Source: Apoda limacodes (lineage: Eukaryota; Arthropoda; Insecta; Lepidoptera; Limacodidae). Taken from it: a DNA stretch of 64,000 bases. The DNA lies in contig OX291560.1 of the NCBI GenBank assembly GCA_946406115.1, forward strand, positions 7,503,158-7,567,157. The letters run 5' to 3'. This document shows positions 11,511 through 24,453 of this stretch, piece after piece. Every line of letters begins with the position of its first letter. The stretch's first letter is position 1. A program made the position numbers and the translations under genes. Below the pieces are notes generated by a model. That model was not told the origin of the DNA. It saw only the letters and a list, made by a program, of their open reading frames with translations, and did not search any database.

Positions 11511-12081
11511 AACAGAAAAGAAAAGAAGAAAAAAAAAAAAATTTAGCAATAAGCGCAACACAAGTACATACTCAATACTACTACACTAATGCTAAATAGA
11601 CGCGCATTTGCAATACATAAACAAGAATTGCTCGTTTAGAGGTTTCAGATTGTAGACGTTTTACTAGCAAGTTGTACTTATTTCTTTTGGACAATGACGA
11701 ATAATGACCGCATCAAAATAGTTTCCCCATTTCATTTCCACATTTTTCACCATTTAAATTAATAAAAAAATATTTTATATCCTCAAAGAAGGTAAACAAT
11801 CCCCTTAACTAAAGCCATAAATCATTTGTACTTATGCAGTACTTAGGAATAGGCTTTTCGTATTCGAAACTGTATTTGTATAATTCATAAGATAAATTAA
11901 GTTCTCTGTTCAATTCTTGCAAGTATACATAATCATAATTATTATTCACATGCATTAATCAACGAAATACACACACAAGTTTCAAAGAATTACTATTACT
12001 ATCTTTGTACAATTATTTTAATATGTAGTGTAGAGTATTTATGCATATAAATGTATAAATGCTGAAAGGCTGTGCCACACT
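11511..12081. other. AT-rich non-coding DNA
   Basis: Poly(A)-rich start followed by A+T-rich unique-looking sequence. No gene seen. Confidence 0.35.
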
Positions 12082-12118
12082 ATGCCTTCAAATATATGAA
12101 CAAATGTTTGAAGCTAAT
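12082..12118 (+). repeat. Single arm of the hairpin MITE family
   Basis: It matches the right arm of the element at 5900-6020: 'cttcaaatatatgaacaaat' followed by 'gtttgaagcta'. Confidence 0.5.
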
Positions 12119-12145
12119 TTTAAACACCGGCTCTTCTAAAAACCA

Positions 12146-12225
12146 AAATAACAACCGGCTTCAAAAAGATGCACTAAAAAGAGAAAATAATTACTTATTT
12201 CTAAAAATCTGATCCTGGTTCAGAT
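12146..12225 (+). repeat. Fragment of foldback MITE family
   Basis: It matches one arm of the element at 41251-41517: 'aaccggcttcaaaaagatgc', then 'actaaaaag' and 'aatctgatc..ttcagat'. Only one arm is present. Confidence 0.6.
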
Positions 12226-12243
12226 ATTTGTTACTATATACTT

Positions 12244-12545
12244 TCATACTAATATTATAAATGCGAAAGTAACTATGTGTGTCTGTCTGTCTGTTACCTC
12301 TTTATGCCTTGACTGCCGAACCGATTAAGATGAAATTTGCTATGCAGATAATTTGAGTTCCGGGGAAGGACATGGGATAGTTTTTATCCCGAAAATCTCA
12401 AAATTTCCCGCAGGAATAACCATACCCGAGCTTAAACGAACTAAAGCTTGCTATAGCAAACTTAATTAGTATAAATAAGGAGTTGAGGTAAAAATACCAC
12501 GCCGATAACCAAATTTAGTTCGGGTTGAGCCACGGGCAAAATTCA
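12244..12545 (+). mobile_element. Helitron-like element (subfamily with TCTG repeat)
   Basis: It begins 'catactaatattataaatgc', carries 'tgtgtctgtctgtctgttacc', 'gccgataaccaaatttag' and 'cgggcaaaa', but lacks the final CTAG. It lies directly upstream of another copy at 12560-12875. Confidence 0.65.
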
Positions 12546-12559
12546 TTGATAACCAGCTA

Positions 12560-12875
12560 TCCCATTAACATTATAAATGCGATAGTTTTGATGTTTGGTT
12601 GTTTGTTACTCAATCACACATCAACCACAAGACGGATCGCGACGAAACTTGATACACATATAAGTTAGGTCCTGAAAGTCCTGGAATGGGCTATTTTTCA
12701 TCCCGGAAAATTCAAATTTTCCCGCAAGAGTTACTATAACTGAATTCCTCGAACAAACCATAGCTACAACTATAGCTTGCTGTAGCAAACTTTTTTAGTA
12801 TAATGATGGATTTGCCGTAAAAATTCTATGCCGATAACCATATTTAGGGCGGGCGGAGCCGTTGGCAAAAGCTAG
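12560..12875 (+). mobile_element. Helitron-like element, complete copy
   Basis: It starts TCCCATTAACATTATAAATG after an A and ends 'gttggcaaaagCTAG' before a T. Internal 'ttgttactcaatcacac', 'gacggatcgcgacgaaactt' and 'tagcttgctgtagcaaac' place it with the copies at 974 and 25466. No coding capacity. Confidence 0.65.
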
Positions 12876-13921
12876 TAATTGCATAAATAGTTACTACCCA
12901 GTATTTTTTTGTACATTATCTTACAGTGATTAGAATTTTAACTTAGCTTAATATGATGTATAACAAAACAAATTGCAACAATCGCAGACAGAAAAGCACG
13001 TGAGAGATCTTACTCGTTTAAGGGTTTTCTTTATTTTTCAGAGGTAAAGAACCTAAAAAAAAGACAAGCCTCCCAAACGACACATTAATTGCAAAAAACA
13101 ACACGACATATTTTATGTACCTATCTACTTAACTTAAACAGCAGTTAAATGTACTGGAATAAGTTATCCACATGCAAAGCGGCAGTTAAGTTGAGCCTCT
13201 GATTAAAAGTCGTCATAACTGAAATGGCTCGAGAGTTAACGCGCCGTTTAACTTCTGTTGGCTTTACTTTATAGAGGTAATTTTTTAAATGTGAATTTAC
13301 GTACTGAGTTACTCAAATCAAATAAATTTTCATTCAAATTCTTATCCACTGTTTTGCCCTTTAGCTAAGAGATGATTTCCTAAAAAAGAAAAAACAAATG
13401 TAGAAAGAGACAACAACTCGCAGCATTTTTCGATAAAAAATTGTATGAGAATTGCGATATTTATGTAGGTAAAACCATAAACAGTTGATAGCTTTCTTTT
13501 TATAAGAGTCCACGCGGACAAAGATCTACGTTGTAGCTTTTCGTCAGCTTTACAAAACGTTTTGTTTACAAATTAAAAGTAAACGAAACTGCAGTTTCAC
13601 AATGAGCTAAGTTAATTTAAGAAATCTCTAACACAAATTTTGCACTTTGCTACAAGAGGAAACAGCAGGGGTTCCCAACCTTCATTTGCATAAAGGAAAT
13701 GAATAGGAGAACGAATTGTCGCTCGATTCCATGTAACTAACTTTTTACTTTTAAGTATTAAAATCTTGAGTAAAAAAAACAAAAATCAGCCAATCAATCA
13801 TATGAAAATGTGATTTTTAACTTACAAATTGTGTACAGGTTACAAATACAGGAACTTATCGTACGTCACCAATACAGTGAATAAAAGTATACATATTGAA
13901 ATGGTTTATAAAATAGTATTT
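12876..13921. other. AT-rich non-coding DNA
   Basis: No gene or repeat assigned. A splice-like pair near 13010-13065 on the minus strand was examined, and every frame contains a stop. Confidence 0.35.
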
Positions 13922-13975
13922 AGCTAGCTTTTGCCCGTGACTTCGAACCCGAACCCGCATACTTTAGCTATCACT
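13922..13975 (-). mobile_element. Helitron-like 3' end
   Basis: 'tagctagcttttgcccgtga' is the inverted CTAG terminus with the preceding G+C-rich stretch. The rest of the element is not recognisable. Confidence 0.5.
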
Positions 13976-15304
13976 GTAAGATTCCTACCTACCTATTGAC
14001 GAACTGAAATAAATTAATTGCTGCGTAAACGAATGATCTACCCGGGTATCACTTCCGCGAAGAATGTGTTCCCGTTGGGACTCTCGATTCGGATAAAAAG
14101 CAATTTTTGTACTGCTGCGTTACTTCAATCCTTCCTTGTGCCAAAAATACAAAAGCTATTACTGTGGGAACGTTCGTTCGCGATGTGAATTAATTATAAT
14201 AGTATTACTTTTTGTTAAGCTATCCTTGTACTTAACAAAAATCAAGTGACCTCGTTATTCCGTTGCGACGTAAATAAATAATATATTTCCGTTAGCACTC
14301 CCGATTGGACATTTTGTGAAAACGCTGAGAATTATTCAAGTCTACTATAGTCTGACAAGCGTCATATTTTATAATCATATATATCCTATAACTTGTGAAT
14401 TATCAACTTTACACTAATAGGTGGTAAACTTAGAGATCAGAGAAAGAATAATATATCTCCTTGGCCAGTGTTTGACAAATACCTACGTCAAATTTGGGCT
14501 TCCCTAACACATTTCCAGCAAAACAAAAGGGAAATCTATGTCATAAATTATAAGTTAGAAATCATATTTTTTATTAGAAATAAATATTAACACTTTATCG
14601 ACAGAATGAAATGTATCGATGCAAAATTAATGTGCAGCGTGCATATGTGCAGGGAAGGGAAAGTTATTCGTAAGGATCGTCGCAGATTGCGTTTGACAAA
14701 TAAGCTCAATAAAACAAAAGAGAATTGGCTAAGGAGAAGTCAGTTTATCAGCCGACGGGCGCATACAACATATTGATGTTACGCCGCTGAGAATAGGGAC
14801 TTAGCTGTACTTTTTTATTTTTTTTGTCAAAAGATTTTAGTTAGCAAATTAGAGTTAGTTAAATTCCTTTGAAAATTTTCGTTACTAAATTTATTTATTT
14901 TTTTTTTGAAACAATAAATAGCTAATTCTTTTAATTACAAAAGAAATTGGACTAAATATTTTTGCGTATAAAAACGTATATACTGAGTAGATTTAAATCA
15001 ATTGAAATTGATCAAATTATGCTGCCATGCTACTATAATTGTAAGTTAATACCTTGTATTTTAAGGTATTAACTTTTCTTGAGATCGACATCTCTTTTGT
15101 TTATCCAAATCATACTTAGCTGATGTGTCCATAATTAATTATTAAAGAACATTGCTATTACTTTGCGTAGTAATTGTGTGATGTAACATAATATCGATTT
15201 GCGTGCAATTTTATAGAAAATATTATTATTTTAATCTTTAAAAACAGATAAATTTAAAAATATGAGTTATTTTATTATTCCTGTAAAATATACATTCATA
15301 AACA
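13976..15304. other. AT-rich non-coding DNA around the small ORF
   Basis: Apart from the 56-codon frame at 14606-14776 nothing is recognised. Confidence 0.35.
14606..14776 (+). CDS. Small basic ORF, unidentified
   Basis: A 56-codon frame from ATG to TGA, rich in Arg and Lys, including REGKVIRKDRRRLRLTNKLN and ending RRAHTTY. It is less A+T-rich than its surroundings. I recognise no domain. It could be a small peptide, a fragment of a decayed gene or transposon, or a chance frame, and a chance frame is most likely. Confidence 0.15.
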   Translation: MKCIDAKLMCSVHMCREGKVIRKDRRRLRLTNKLNKTKENWLRRSQFISRRAHTTY

Positions 15305-15549
15305 AGCATTTGCGCGAAATTCGGTTTTCGGCGTGGGAGTTCTAATACAACTAATTGATTGTTGTTATACAGTTTGCTATAGCAAGCTATAACTTCAGCT
15401 ATCATTCGTTCAAGTGGAATTCGGTTCAACTATACTTTCAACATTGCCAAATGTCAAAAAAAAATTTACATAAATGAATCCTCCATTGCGACGTAAAAGA
15501 AAGGACAAACCAACAAACTCACTTTCATATTTATATAATATTAGTATAG
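15305..15549 (-). mobile_element. Helitron-like element, inverted copy
   Basis: Read on the minus strand it starts near 15549 ('tatactaatattata') and runs through 'gtgagtttgttggtttgtcc'. 'tagcttgctatagcaaac' and 'aaccgaatttcgcgc' follow near 15310. The CTAG end is not preserved. It accounts for the minus-strand frame at 15238-15429. Confidence 0.55.
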
Positions 15550-15629
15550 GTTACTATTCGGCTTTTATTGTATACTTTTGCCTGCAAATCAGACAATTTG
15601 TCACATAAAATTACAGAATAAATATTTTT

Positions 15630-15712
15630 TATACCACTAAGATGGCAAACAAGCATAAGTTCCGCCTGATGCTCAGCGGTCACAGTAGATTGGGGACGCT
15701 TGCAACACAAAG
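15630..15712 (-). mobile_element. LINE 3'-end fragment
   Basis: 'ataccactaagatggcaaac' and 'ccgcctgatgctcagcggtc' are the inverse of the LINE 3' UTR at 45660-45715. It is 5'-truncated. Confidence 0.65.
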
Positions 15713-16918
15713 AGCATTAATCGCATTACATAATGTCCAAAGTCGTTTAATTAACACTTCAGTCTGTGGATGACACTCTATCTTGCCCTTATGTTTTTAC
15801 CCCACTTTTAGATATTAACGCCATTTCAGACTCCATTTCCACTAACTATAACATAATTTTCAAATGTTTTCTTTGCTTAGATGGATTCAGTTTCAAGTCG
15901 ATATCATTTGTATTTGCTGAGACCAGACATTGTAACATGCAGACTCATAAATAACAAAGTCTTTCCATTATGGCTCCTTTATAGCATTTTAATTAGCCCG
16001 ACTCTAACACTGTGCATAGATATGAAACAGCGTACGTGAAAAAAAAAATATAGAAAGGGTCTTAATCCCCAACCCCCCCTCGACCTCTAACTCCCACGCC
16101 TTTTTTTAACTTTGCGGTATACAAGCCTCATAGGTAGTCCTAAAATATAAAGGTAAGCTAAGGAAATGATTGTTTAAGTTTGGCGATCAATTGCTTCTGT
16201 GCTGTCTCTTACTGTTTTGTTGAATAATTAATTTGATATTCTGCTGTCAGTGTCACACGATTGAAAACTTTACTAAATTGGCGAGCCATTGCGCGTTAAA
16301 AAAACAGATCCTAAGTCTGTTATCAATATAGTCTTTCTTAAATTAGTGATTGCATTTTTTAGCTAATACAAACATTGTTTATTAGTTTGTTTCTTGAAGA
16401 GCGACTGAAACTCGAAATTGTCTGTTTTTTTTATTCATAAAAGGTTAGTTATTGACTAGTAACTTTTCCTTTACCTTCCTTTCTTCGCAAGCAGTTTCGA
16501 TAAGGTTTACCCCTCAATAAATAATTTGGCAGCGTATTAGCATATGTCGATTTATCTCGTAAGTCGGGCCTAGAATTATTATTTATGGCTAAAGGCGAAC
16601 CCCAGCCCTATGAGTACGTATGTTAAACTAAATCCGGTACCATCTAGTAAGATCAAAGAGTTAGAATGCGTGTAAAGACAGACATTACGTTTTTCATTCT
16701 GCCAACCGCCATATTTTTCTTAACTTAATGTAGTACATAAATTGTACGTAGGTAAGTATTCAGGTATTGGAAGTTTTCCTATAGATAAATATTTAACTTA
16801 GTTAGTAACTTATCGATATATATTTTTATAAGCTACAAGTTTATAGACTTGTTACTTAGGTTACCTCATTAGAAACATGTTCATATGTATGTCTATGTGT
16901 GTTTCGGGGTGTGTATGC
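15713..16918. other. AT-rich non-coding DNA
   Basis: The 62-codon frame at 15766-15954 has no recognisable feature. A C-rich patch (16064-16100) is low complexity. Confidence 0.35.
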
Positions 16919-17161
16919 CAGGGTTGCCAAACCCAAATTTCATAAAAAAAAAGAATTGAAGTTAGAAATAAAGTAGCAATAATTAAATAAGATGTACTAA
17001 AAATAGGTTAAGTGAAATTCAAGTTATAATAATCATTATTTTTTAAATAAAAATATTCAAAATGTATTAAGATATATTCTGTTGATTTCTTTTCTTTCCA
17101 TTCTTTCAATATTTGTGTAAATTATCGCCTTTACTGAAAACAGGACGGTTGGCAATCCTAG
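16919..17161. mobile_element. Possible short MITE with 13-bp TIR
   Basis: 'cagggttgccaa' at the left and the inverse 'ttggcaatcctag' at the right bound 243 bp of A+T-rich DNA without a frame. The TIRs differ at two positions and a clear target duplication was not seen. Confidence 0.35.
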
Positions 17162-17784
17162 TTTATGTACGTGTGCGTGTGCGAGTGAATATGTGGTTGA
17201 TCAAATAAATACAGTTACTAAACTACTAACTAAAAGATTATGTGTTTTGAAATACATAAATTTATTTTAAAAAAGACCTTTGTCCAAGTATGTAGTAAAA
17301 ACTTGAAATAAGTGTTCGCCTAGATCTTAGTATTATTAATTTATACGTATGGTAAATATGCTGTACTATTCTATCCTAGAATTGTTTTTATTTTATACTA
17401 TTATACCAATATTGAATAGGCAAAGATAAATATAACTGGTAACGACGTTTCTACGAAAAAACTCTAGTCTATGGTTCTGAACGTATAAAGATTTCCTCTC
17501 CGACACCTCGCCCGTGAATATGCTCAGAGATTTCTCTTTGATTATACAAGTTGACGTCTTAACTCAAATTTGTGTGTTGTATTTGCATTATCCAATTTAT
17601 GTTCACTTACTTAAATAAGTTTCATGTAACTTACTTAGTTGGGTACCTACCCATACTTTACACGTGTATTTGATTTAAATATCCCTATATACATTACAGT
17701 AACTTAATATAGAACAATATATGATAATATTTATAACTTTTAAACATTTTGTCACATTATTTAATGTACCTACTTAATTCAAAT

Positions 17785-17930
17785 TGCTGACCTGTTACTT
17801 TATGTAGTGAAGGACTGGGTTCTGGGTTCAAATCCCTCCCCGGCATATTCATTTTTAGTAATTTTGTTTAAATTTTACAAAACGATAGTTGACTGCTACA
17901 CTTCTACGTGTGGCATTTATCACGAAAAAA
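17785..17930 (+). mobile_element. Possible SINE with tRNA-like B box
   Basis: 'gggttcaaatccctcccc' is a good B box, but an A box is not obvious and the tail is unlike the SINEs at 48972 and 57410. Confidence 0.3.
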
Positions 17931-20231
17931 AGTGTAATGTTTGTTACATTTTCAGAAGTTAGTATAGAAACGACAAAATAAGTTTACATCTCCGAAATTT
18001 TAATCAGGTCTATTCTAATTTTAAAGCAAGCTAACCGGTGAGTTTATTTAGTTAAAAAGCTAACTTGGCCATGTTTAACACTTAGGTGAGACTCGCACCT
18101 ATTTTGTCTACACAACGGTGTTAACTTGTGTCATTTAGGAGTTATAAAAGGTCCTGAAAAAATTAAAAACCTACATGGAGGCAGTACTTCAAAATTGTTT
18201 TTACTAAAAACCCGAATATGGACATAAGATATTTTTCTGCGCGGTTAAAGGTACACGTAACCGTAACCTTAATACTTGGCAAACAAAACCAAGGCATTAA
18301 CTAGAGTACAATAAATAATTCAAATAAATATTTGAATAACACCTCAAATCGCTTGAAAACTATCACTAGACATAGTTCCTACAAAAATCCAATACAAAAT
18401 GTCAAATAAAACAGTAAAATAAACAAATATCATCGGTCACCTATAAATAAATAAAAGAAACTATTCCAAATACAAATAATCCATTATTTAAAACCTTAGC
18501 TCCTGGTGCATAATTTAAGGGCGATGATACACCGAAAGACAAAACGATAGCGATTAGCAGTGACGTGCGACAAGACAGCCGACAACTAAGTTATTAATAA
18601 CGCCAACCGAGCCGTGTCTGACTAATAGGGTTAATTAAAATTAAATATTTTGAATACTGCCTTGCTTAAGAAAATTGTATAAGGGGATTTTCAATTTTAA
18701 TCTACTTTGTTTAAGTAATTTATGTTAAATACATACCTATGTGATAGATTTTTTTAACCCCTCATGGTAGTTAGTCGCTGTGTTTTTCTGTCACAGATAA
18801 TTTAAAACAAATTCAACCAAAACAAAATATTTTATTGCCGCTAGCCAAGGGTGTAGTAAATATGCTTGCTATTTTGAAGGTTCCAAGTTTGATTCTCGGT
18901 TGATTATGTCACTACACACAGACTTTTTTGCATGTGCATATTTTAGAATTAGAAATTTACGATTGTTTTTTTTTCTCTTTGAAGATACTAAAAGAAAACA
19001 CAAAATATTCTAGATAAGATAATCTGACTGTGATTTTAAGTTGTTATTATTGTAACTTGTTACTGACTTCGACCTATAAGAAGTTGTAGACAGTGATAAA
19101 TCTTCTGCCATTAATTTAGCTACCTTTATTAAATAAAGATATGAAAATGTTCTTGAATAAAAAGTAACACTCGGTAGCACCACTTAGAATTTTGTCATGT
19201 TATCTTGTATCACACAAGAGACAAATAAAATAAAAAAAAAACATGTCAAAAGATGCCGACTGAACAATTGGAACGTCTGCCATTAATCAGGAGCTAGACC
19301 GAGGGTTGAAGACACTTAATCAAAGTATCACAATATGCCGAGTATAATAGAATCATGAATATTTATAAGAGAATTAGCTTCGCTTGAGACGACACGAAGC
19401 GACAAGACGGTTGATTTGAGACGGTGTGGTCTTGCCCTAATTGTCCAGAAGTTTAGGACTTTTTTCTATTTGTGTGGGTATTTATTTTTTCATTGTTTTT
19501 GCATATCTAATACTGATTGTTGTGTGTATCTTATTTATATTTAAATCTGTAGAGAATAGAAATATGAATTAGTGAAACAACGTGGTGTCCTGTCCAAATC
19601 CGGGTATAATATGACGTTGGTCATCTGATACCAGGATCAATTCACTAATCCCTGGACTAATAGCCGCAGGGACACAGCAGATTCATCGTTTTATAATGTA
19701 CTGTGTTTCATAGCTTTAAAGTTTAAAATTACTCAGCAAAGATTGTATAGTGCAAAATAATTTTTAGGGGTGCCATAGAACGGCCCCGTTGAAATGTGAA
19801 AGCATTTCTGTGTAAGATTATGATATTAGGAAATGTACTGACTTAAATTGTAGTTATGGTTTTGACGAAGTTATAAAGATATGGTTCTTGTTTATTTCGT
19901 AGTTTGACAGATAAATTATTTTTCATAAAAAAACATTTTTTTTAAGTACCTAATGAAGGTATTGGTTTTTTGAACCGTTAGAAGTTTAATGATGATATCG
20001 TTACCGATTTTGTATGAAACTCTTGAAACCGGTGAATTTTGTGGAGCAGGAATGAAATACTACCTACATGTTGAATGATAAAAATCTATCAGGTTTATAT
20101 TCTTTATATACATAGCTAGGTACTTATAGGTGCATGGGGCATTTTTTTAATCCTAGAATTACTGAATTTTTCATATACCTGCTTTATATTAAAAAAAACT
20201 GAATTACAGTGAAATTTTCAGAGAAATGAAA
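17931..20231. other. AT-rich non-coding DNA
   Basis: A weak B-box-like 'caagtttgattctcgg' lies near 18888. No gene or other repeat assigned. Confidence 0.35.
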
Positions 20232-20360
20232 GTGGAATGAGCTCCCTGCCGAGGTTTTCTTTAAGGACTACAGTATGGGGTTCTTCAAACAATCCATAGG
20301 CTGCGGTGAACGCTTACCATCAGGCGGGTCGCAAGCTTGCTTGCCACCTTAGTGGTATAA
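20232..20360 (+). mobile_element. LINE 3'-end fragment with internal deletion
   Basis: It matches 45530-45715 ('gtggaatgagctccctgcc', 'aaggactacagtatgg', 'cttaccatcaggcgggt', 'ttgccaccttagtggtata'). About 60 bp are missing after 'ggttcttcaaa', which joins the end of the coding region directly to the 3' UTR. Confidence 0.75.
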
Positions 20361-21485
20361 ACTCTATTAAAAATATTGAGGATTCAATTGCTTAAACGTA
20401 ACGTCTGTTTTACCTGGTCTCTGTTATTCAGCGATTAGTAACATACATTCTTCGACGCCTCCATCTTTATTTAGATGTAAGGTGGTTTTTGAGTGATAAT
20501 GCTACATACATAAGTATATAGGCACGAGCCGCACATTTAAACGAAATTGTTCCTTATTACATAAACGATAGAGTTATCAAGCTTTCCAATCAATATTTAA
20601 AGAATTAAAAAAGTTGCTATGAGACCAACCAATTAATATATAAAGTTAATAAACCGACTAATTGCGTTTAGTACTTTTCAATGATATTCCACATGATTAA
20701 GTGCATAAAAAAATGTTATTATCTTTTCGTGATGTAAGTAGAGCTATTCCTTTAAAAATATATTTTTCGGTTTTTAAAAGCCTATTTGTTTGGCGGATCA
20801 CAAAAGACACATCTCTGATTCAGACTGACGAACAGACATGTCGAATTTATAAGGGCGCCTTTTTTGCTTTTGCTACGGAACCCTTATAAAAATAAAAAAA
20901 TCAAAATTATAATTTTCCATGAAAACAAAGTATTTTTCTAAATTTTACATGATCGCCATTTTACGGTTCAACCGCCTGCAGCAATAAGTATTTCGAATAT
21001 TCTATTGTTGGTAGCAAATAAATTACTCTCGCCCTACTAATTAGACCTTTTAAACGTTTTTTCTTCATTTAAAAGAAACAAAGGAATTTATGCAAAACAC
21101 TTGGCGCGGGCAAATTAAAAGTGAGAAAGAAAAAAGTATAAATTAATGCACCCAATAAGAATCGGTTTTAATTATGTGAAGAGAAAGAAATGTTATGGGT
21201 AAGATGTTTCATTTTTAGTTCATCATAACAAATAAAAAATATCAAACTTATCATTTTTTTAACTTATTTTGAGGATCGCAAATATTAGGTTGTTGGAAAA
21301 ATCTAAGAGAAGACAGTACTGAACTTCATTTATTTATACTTTTGTCTTAATCTAGTATGTACAGTTTTGTCTGTATATTAATTGCCTAAACAATTACTTT
21401 AAAAATACTTCATATGAAAAAAAAATAATATACCTAAGCTATTTATTCAATAAAAAATTTAAAATTATTTTTGATAATTTTTATG
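20361..21485. other. AT-rich non-coding DNA
   Basis: The 62-codon frame at 20701-20889 ends in 'gctacggaaccctta'. That is the inverse terminus of the dispersed 'ggttccgta' repeat family, so it is repeat-derived. Confidence 0.4.
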
Positions 21486-21770
21486 GTTCCATACCTGAAT
21501 GGTAATTAGGAACCATATTACTAAGGCTTCGCTGTCCGTCCGTCCGTCCGTCTGTCACCAGGCTGTATCTCATAAACCGTTATAGTTATACAGTTGAAAT
21601 TTTCACAGATGTATTTCTGTTGCCGCTATAACAACAATTACTAAAAAACAGAAAAAAAAAAATTGAAGGGGGCTCCCATACAACATTTGTGATTTTTTGC
21701 TCTTTTTTGTAAATAATGGTACGGAACCCTTCGTGCGTGAGTCCGACTCGCACTTGGCCGATTTTTATTA
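21486..21770 (-). mobile_element. Dispersed 'ggccaagtgcgagtcggac' repeat, inverted copy
   Basis: On the minus strand it starts 'atcggccaagtgcgagtc' (21770) and passes 'gggttccgtacc', 'ttgttgttatagcggcaaca' and 'gtttatgagatacagcc'. It ends in a (GGAC)n run near 21540. The plus-strand copy at 55487-55705 has the same order of blocks. It is common in Lepidoptera by my recollection and has no coding capacity. Confidence 0.65.
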
Positions 21771-21889
21771 ATAAATAAATAATAAATATTCTTTGGACAC
21801 TACACACACCACCGTCCGGCCCCAAATTAAGTAAAGCTTATGTTATGGATACCAGACAACGGATACAAAAACATATATATATGAATTTA

Positions 21890-22035
21890 TTTATTTTTTC
21901 AAAAAACGTACATGATATCATACATAAATACACCCCGAAAACAAAACACAAATGTTTATCACATAAATGTTTGTCCAGTCCTCGGATTGAACCCACACCA
22001 ACCAGACACGCTACCAACTAGGCTGCGAAGTAGTA
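21890..22035 (-). mobile_element. tRNA-derived SINE
   Basis: Minus strand: A box 'cagcctagttggtagcg' (about 22027-22011) and B box 'gggttcaatccgag' (about 21994-21981). A tRNA-unrelated body with 'aaacatttgtg' and 'gggtgtatttatg' follows. It is related to 32937-33080. It is not a functional tRNA because the acceptor and anticodon stems do not form. Confidence 0.65.
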
Positions 22036-23153
22036 TTGTACGTCTGTTTTACATTTAATACATATCCAATTTAATTTCAGGTCAGCTAAATTTCTATTTT
22101 ATTAAATATGTATTAAAATCAATTCATCAAAATATTATTTTTATTTATTTGTCATAGGTACCTAGTTGGTTTTTTTGTACTTAAAAATAATTTCTCATTT
22201 GTGTCGACAAGTTTTATTTAACCTCTACCAAAGATATGATGTTAAATACATGCAAAGTAGGATTAAAAAATTACAAAAACTAAATAAAGTTAAGTTTTCG
22301 AAAATTAGAGCTTCAAATTACCTGTTTTATTTTAAAAAAATAAAGTACTTTTTTATTAATAAATACGTTATAATATTTAAATCTCTTCTTTGCAAACTAA
22401 ATTGAACCTTGATTCTACTAAGCCAACAACAAAGGGAATCACCTTAATCTTAGTACTTTTAAGGGTAAACTAAGTACTTTTAAGGGCAATTTACCTTCCT
22501 TATTAAAAAAGTGAATAAACAAAAAAAAATAAGGAGATTTCTTTTGAACCCATATTTGAATCGTATCATAATCTTAAATAACCTCAAATCCAACACTATT
22601 AAATGCTAACATTTCAAATTTCAATGTTTAAATCAATTTTCCTTTCTAGTATTTGAACATTCAGCTACCTTATAATATAATTATAGACATCACGACAAAC
22701 ATTCGTGTGATGAATAATTGTGTTTGTCTGGGTCTTTTTGGGTGTTTTCAATGCATAATATTAATATATTTAAATTAAGTACTTTATTCTTCTAATATAA
22801 CAAAATTTAAATTTGTACCTACTGAAGTGAGAATATCATAACTTGGTACCGATATGTAAATCACATCTGATACGTCCTGAATTCTTATATCTATGTATAT
22901 GGTACCCATAATGCAAGGCAAACTAAACAAGGCTGCCCTTGCTTTGTTTGGGAACAGTGCTGCCAACTTTCCTGTATTTCCATATTACATGTATGTTTTT
23001 GGGAAAGTTTTCTCATCTTCTTTTTCGTGATGTCTACTGGATTTAAGGACTAGTTTGAATGTCAATAACTTTTTAATTTGACATTGTAAATCTTTATCAA
23101 TGACGATAATTTCATAGGTAAGAAGTCTGTTGTTTCAAGTGCTACTACTGCTG
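22036..23153. other. AT-rich non-coding DNA
   Basis: Lysine/phenylalanine-rich frames (such as 22166-22405) reflect base composition. Two near-identical 'ttagtacttttaaggg' phrases near 22450 and 22471 are a local duplication. Confidence 0.35.
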
Positions 23154-23335
23154 GCATGGGCGTAGCCAGCTTTTGGATTAGGGGGGGGGGGGCAGGCTTG
23201 GCTAGGGAGGGGCAGACCTGATAGAAAATGTCATTTTAATATAGTAAACATGTTCATTTTGAGCCAATTCCTTCAGGTAATGGGCACCTACGGGGGCAGC
23301 TGCCCCCCCCCTGCCTGTACCTCGCTACTCCCATG
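23154..23335. mobile_element. MITE with G-tract termini
   Basis: The left end 'catgggcgtagccagc' followed by a run of G is mirrored by the right end, where C tracts precede 'cctcgctactcccatg'. The element is about 182 bp without a frame. The ends resemble a widespread animal DNA-transposon terminus, but I cannot name the family. Confidence 0.5.
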
Positions 23336-23819
23336 ACTGTTGGGTTGAATAATGCATTAGGAAACGATTATTTATAAGACAATTTTTTGCCTCTTCTGAT
23401 TTCCTCCTTCTTTTTTTGACATATCCTCGATGGTATATTTTTATCCTACTTCTTGTAGATTTAAGTTTGCAGCACTGGGACTGTATTTGGTTGCATGTTA
23501 TGTCCAGATAAATTTATCTATTTGTTAATTTTTCGTATACATAAATAGTCTGATTTCCAACTTAACAAATGCCGACTATTTTGTTATCTAACTTAGTTTA
23601 TTATCAAGCCTTTCACAATTACAATGTGCACAATTAGAGGCGGCATCGACACACAAAGGGTCAGTAAATTGTGTCGGGTCGCGGGACAAAGATAGCTATC
23701 TGGCATCTGTTAGTTATCTGACAGATAAGACCAGGTGACCACCATAAGACAATGTCAATGTCTTACGTCTGATAACTTTGATAAGACATTCAGATCAGAT
23801 GTATAGTGCAAACAAATTT

Positions 23820-23945
23820 TCTGAATCGGTTGTGGTCAAAAATGAAAACTACAATCGCCATATTGATATGGTGCGAACTAACAACGACACTAGCGACCAA
23901 ACACTCAAGGTCAGAAAGTAAGAAAAGTTTGTTGCACTGTACAAA
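23820..23945 (-). repeat. Dispersed repeat shared with 40703-40800
   Basis: On the minus strand 'tgtacagtgcaacaaactt', 'gtttggtcgctagtgtcgtt' and 'caccatatcaatat' match the plus-strand segment at 40703-40780. That segment ends in a Helitron-like CTAG terminus, so this is probably an internal piece of the same larger element. Confidence 0.6.
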
Positions 23946-24194
23946 GAAATCAATTTGGTTAAAGTAAGAATGAATGCACTCACGCGGAAAATTCGGGATC
24001 AAAAGATCACACGAACAAACAAACAAAGAGATTTCACATATATATATTGGTTAGGATTAGAATTTAGCGCATAAAACATTTAGTCCTTCAACATTTAACC
24101 CTCGAAGACGTAGTTTATTGTTGAATAAATGTTGAAAACATTTAGGTTCGTGTGCAAAAACCAAAACAGTGTTTTGAAACGTATTCTTTTATTA

Positions 24195-24453
24195 TATACC
24201 ACTAAGGTAGCTAGCAAGTTAACGGCCTGCCTGATGGGAAGCAGCCGGCGCAGGCTATGGAGGCTGGCAACACCAAAGGGGAACCACTCACACATTGCCG
24301 ATTCTTTAAAAATCTAATCACTTTTCCTTGAAGAACCCCATATTGTAATCCTTTGAGAAAAACTTGGAAGGGAGCTCATTTCCCATCTTAAACGTTCGCG
24401 GGAGGAAGTTCCTCTGAAACCGCACTATACTATTTAGGTTCTAAGGTGTGATG
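24195..24453 (-). mobile_element. LINE 3'-end fragment
   Basis: It is the inverse of the end of the LINE reverse transcriptase frame and its 3' UTR (compare 45470-45715). Landmarks are 'ataccactaaggtagc', 'tgaagaaccccatattgta' and 'cgttcgcgggaggaagtt'. An insertion with 'cacattgcc' and the ending 'cttagaacctaaatagt' are shared with the fragments at 34001 and 61411 but not with the long copy, indicating a second subfamily. Confidence 0.75.
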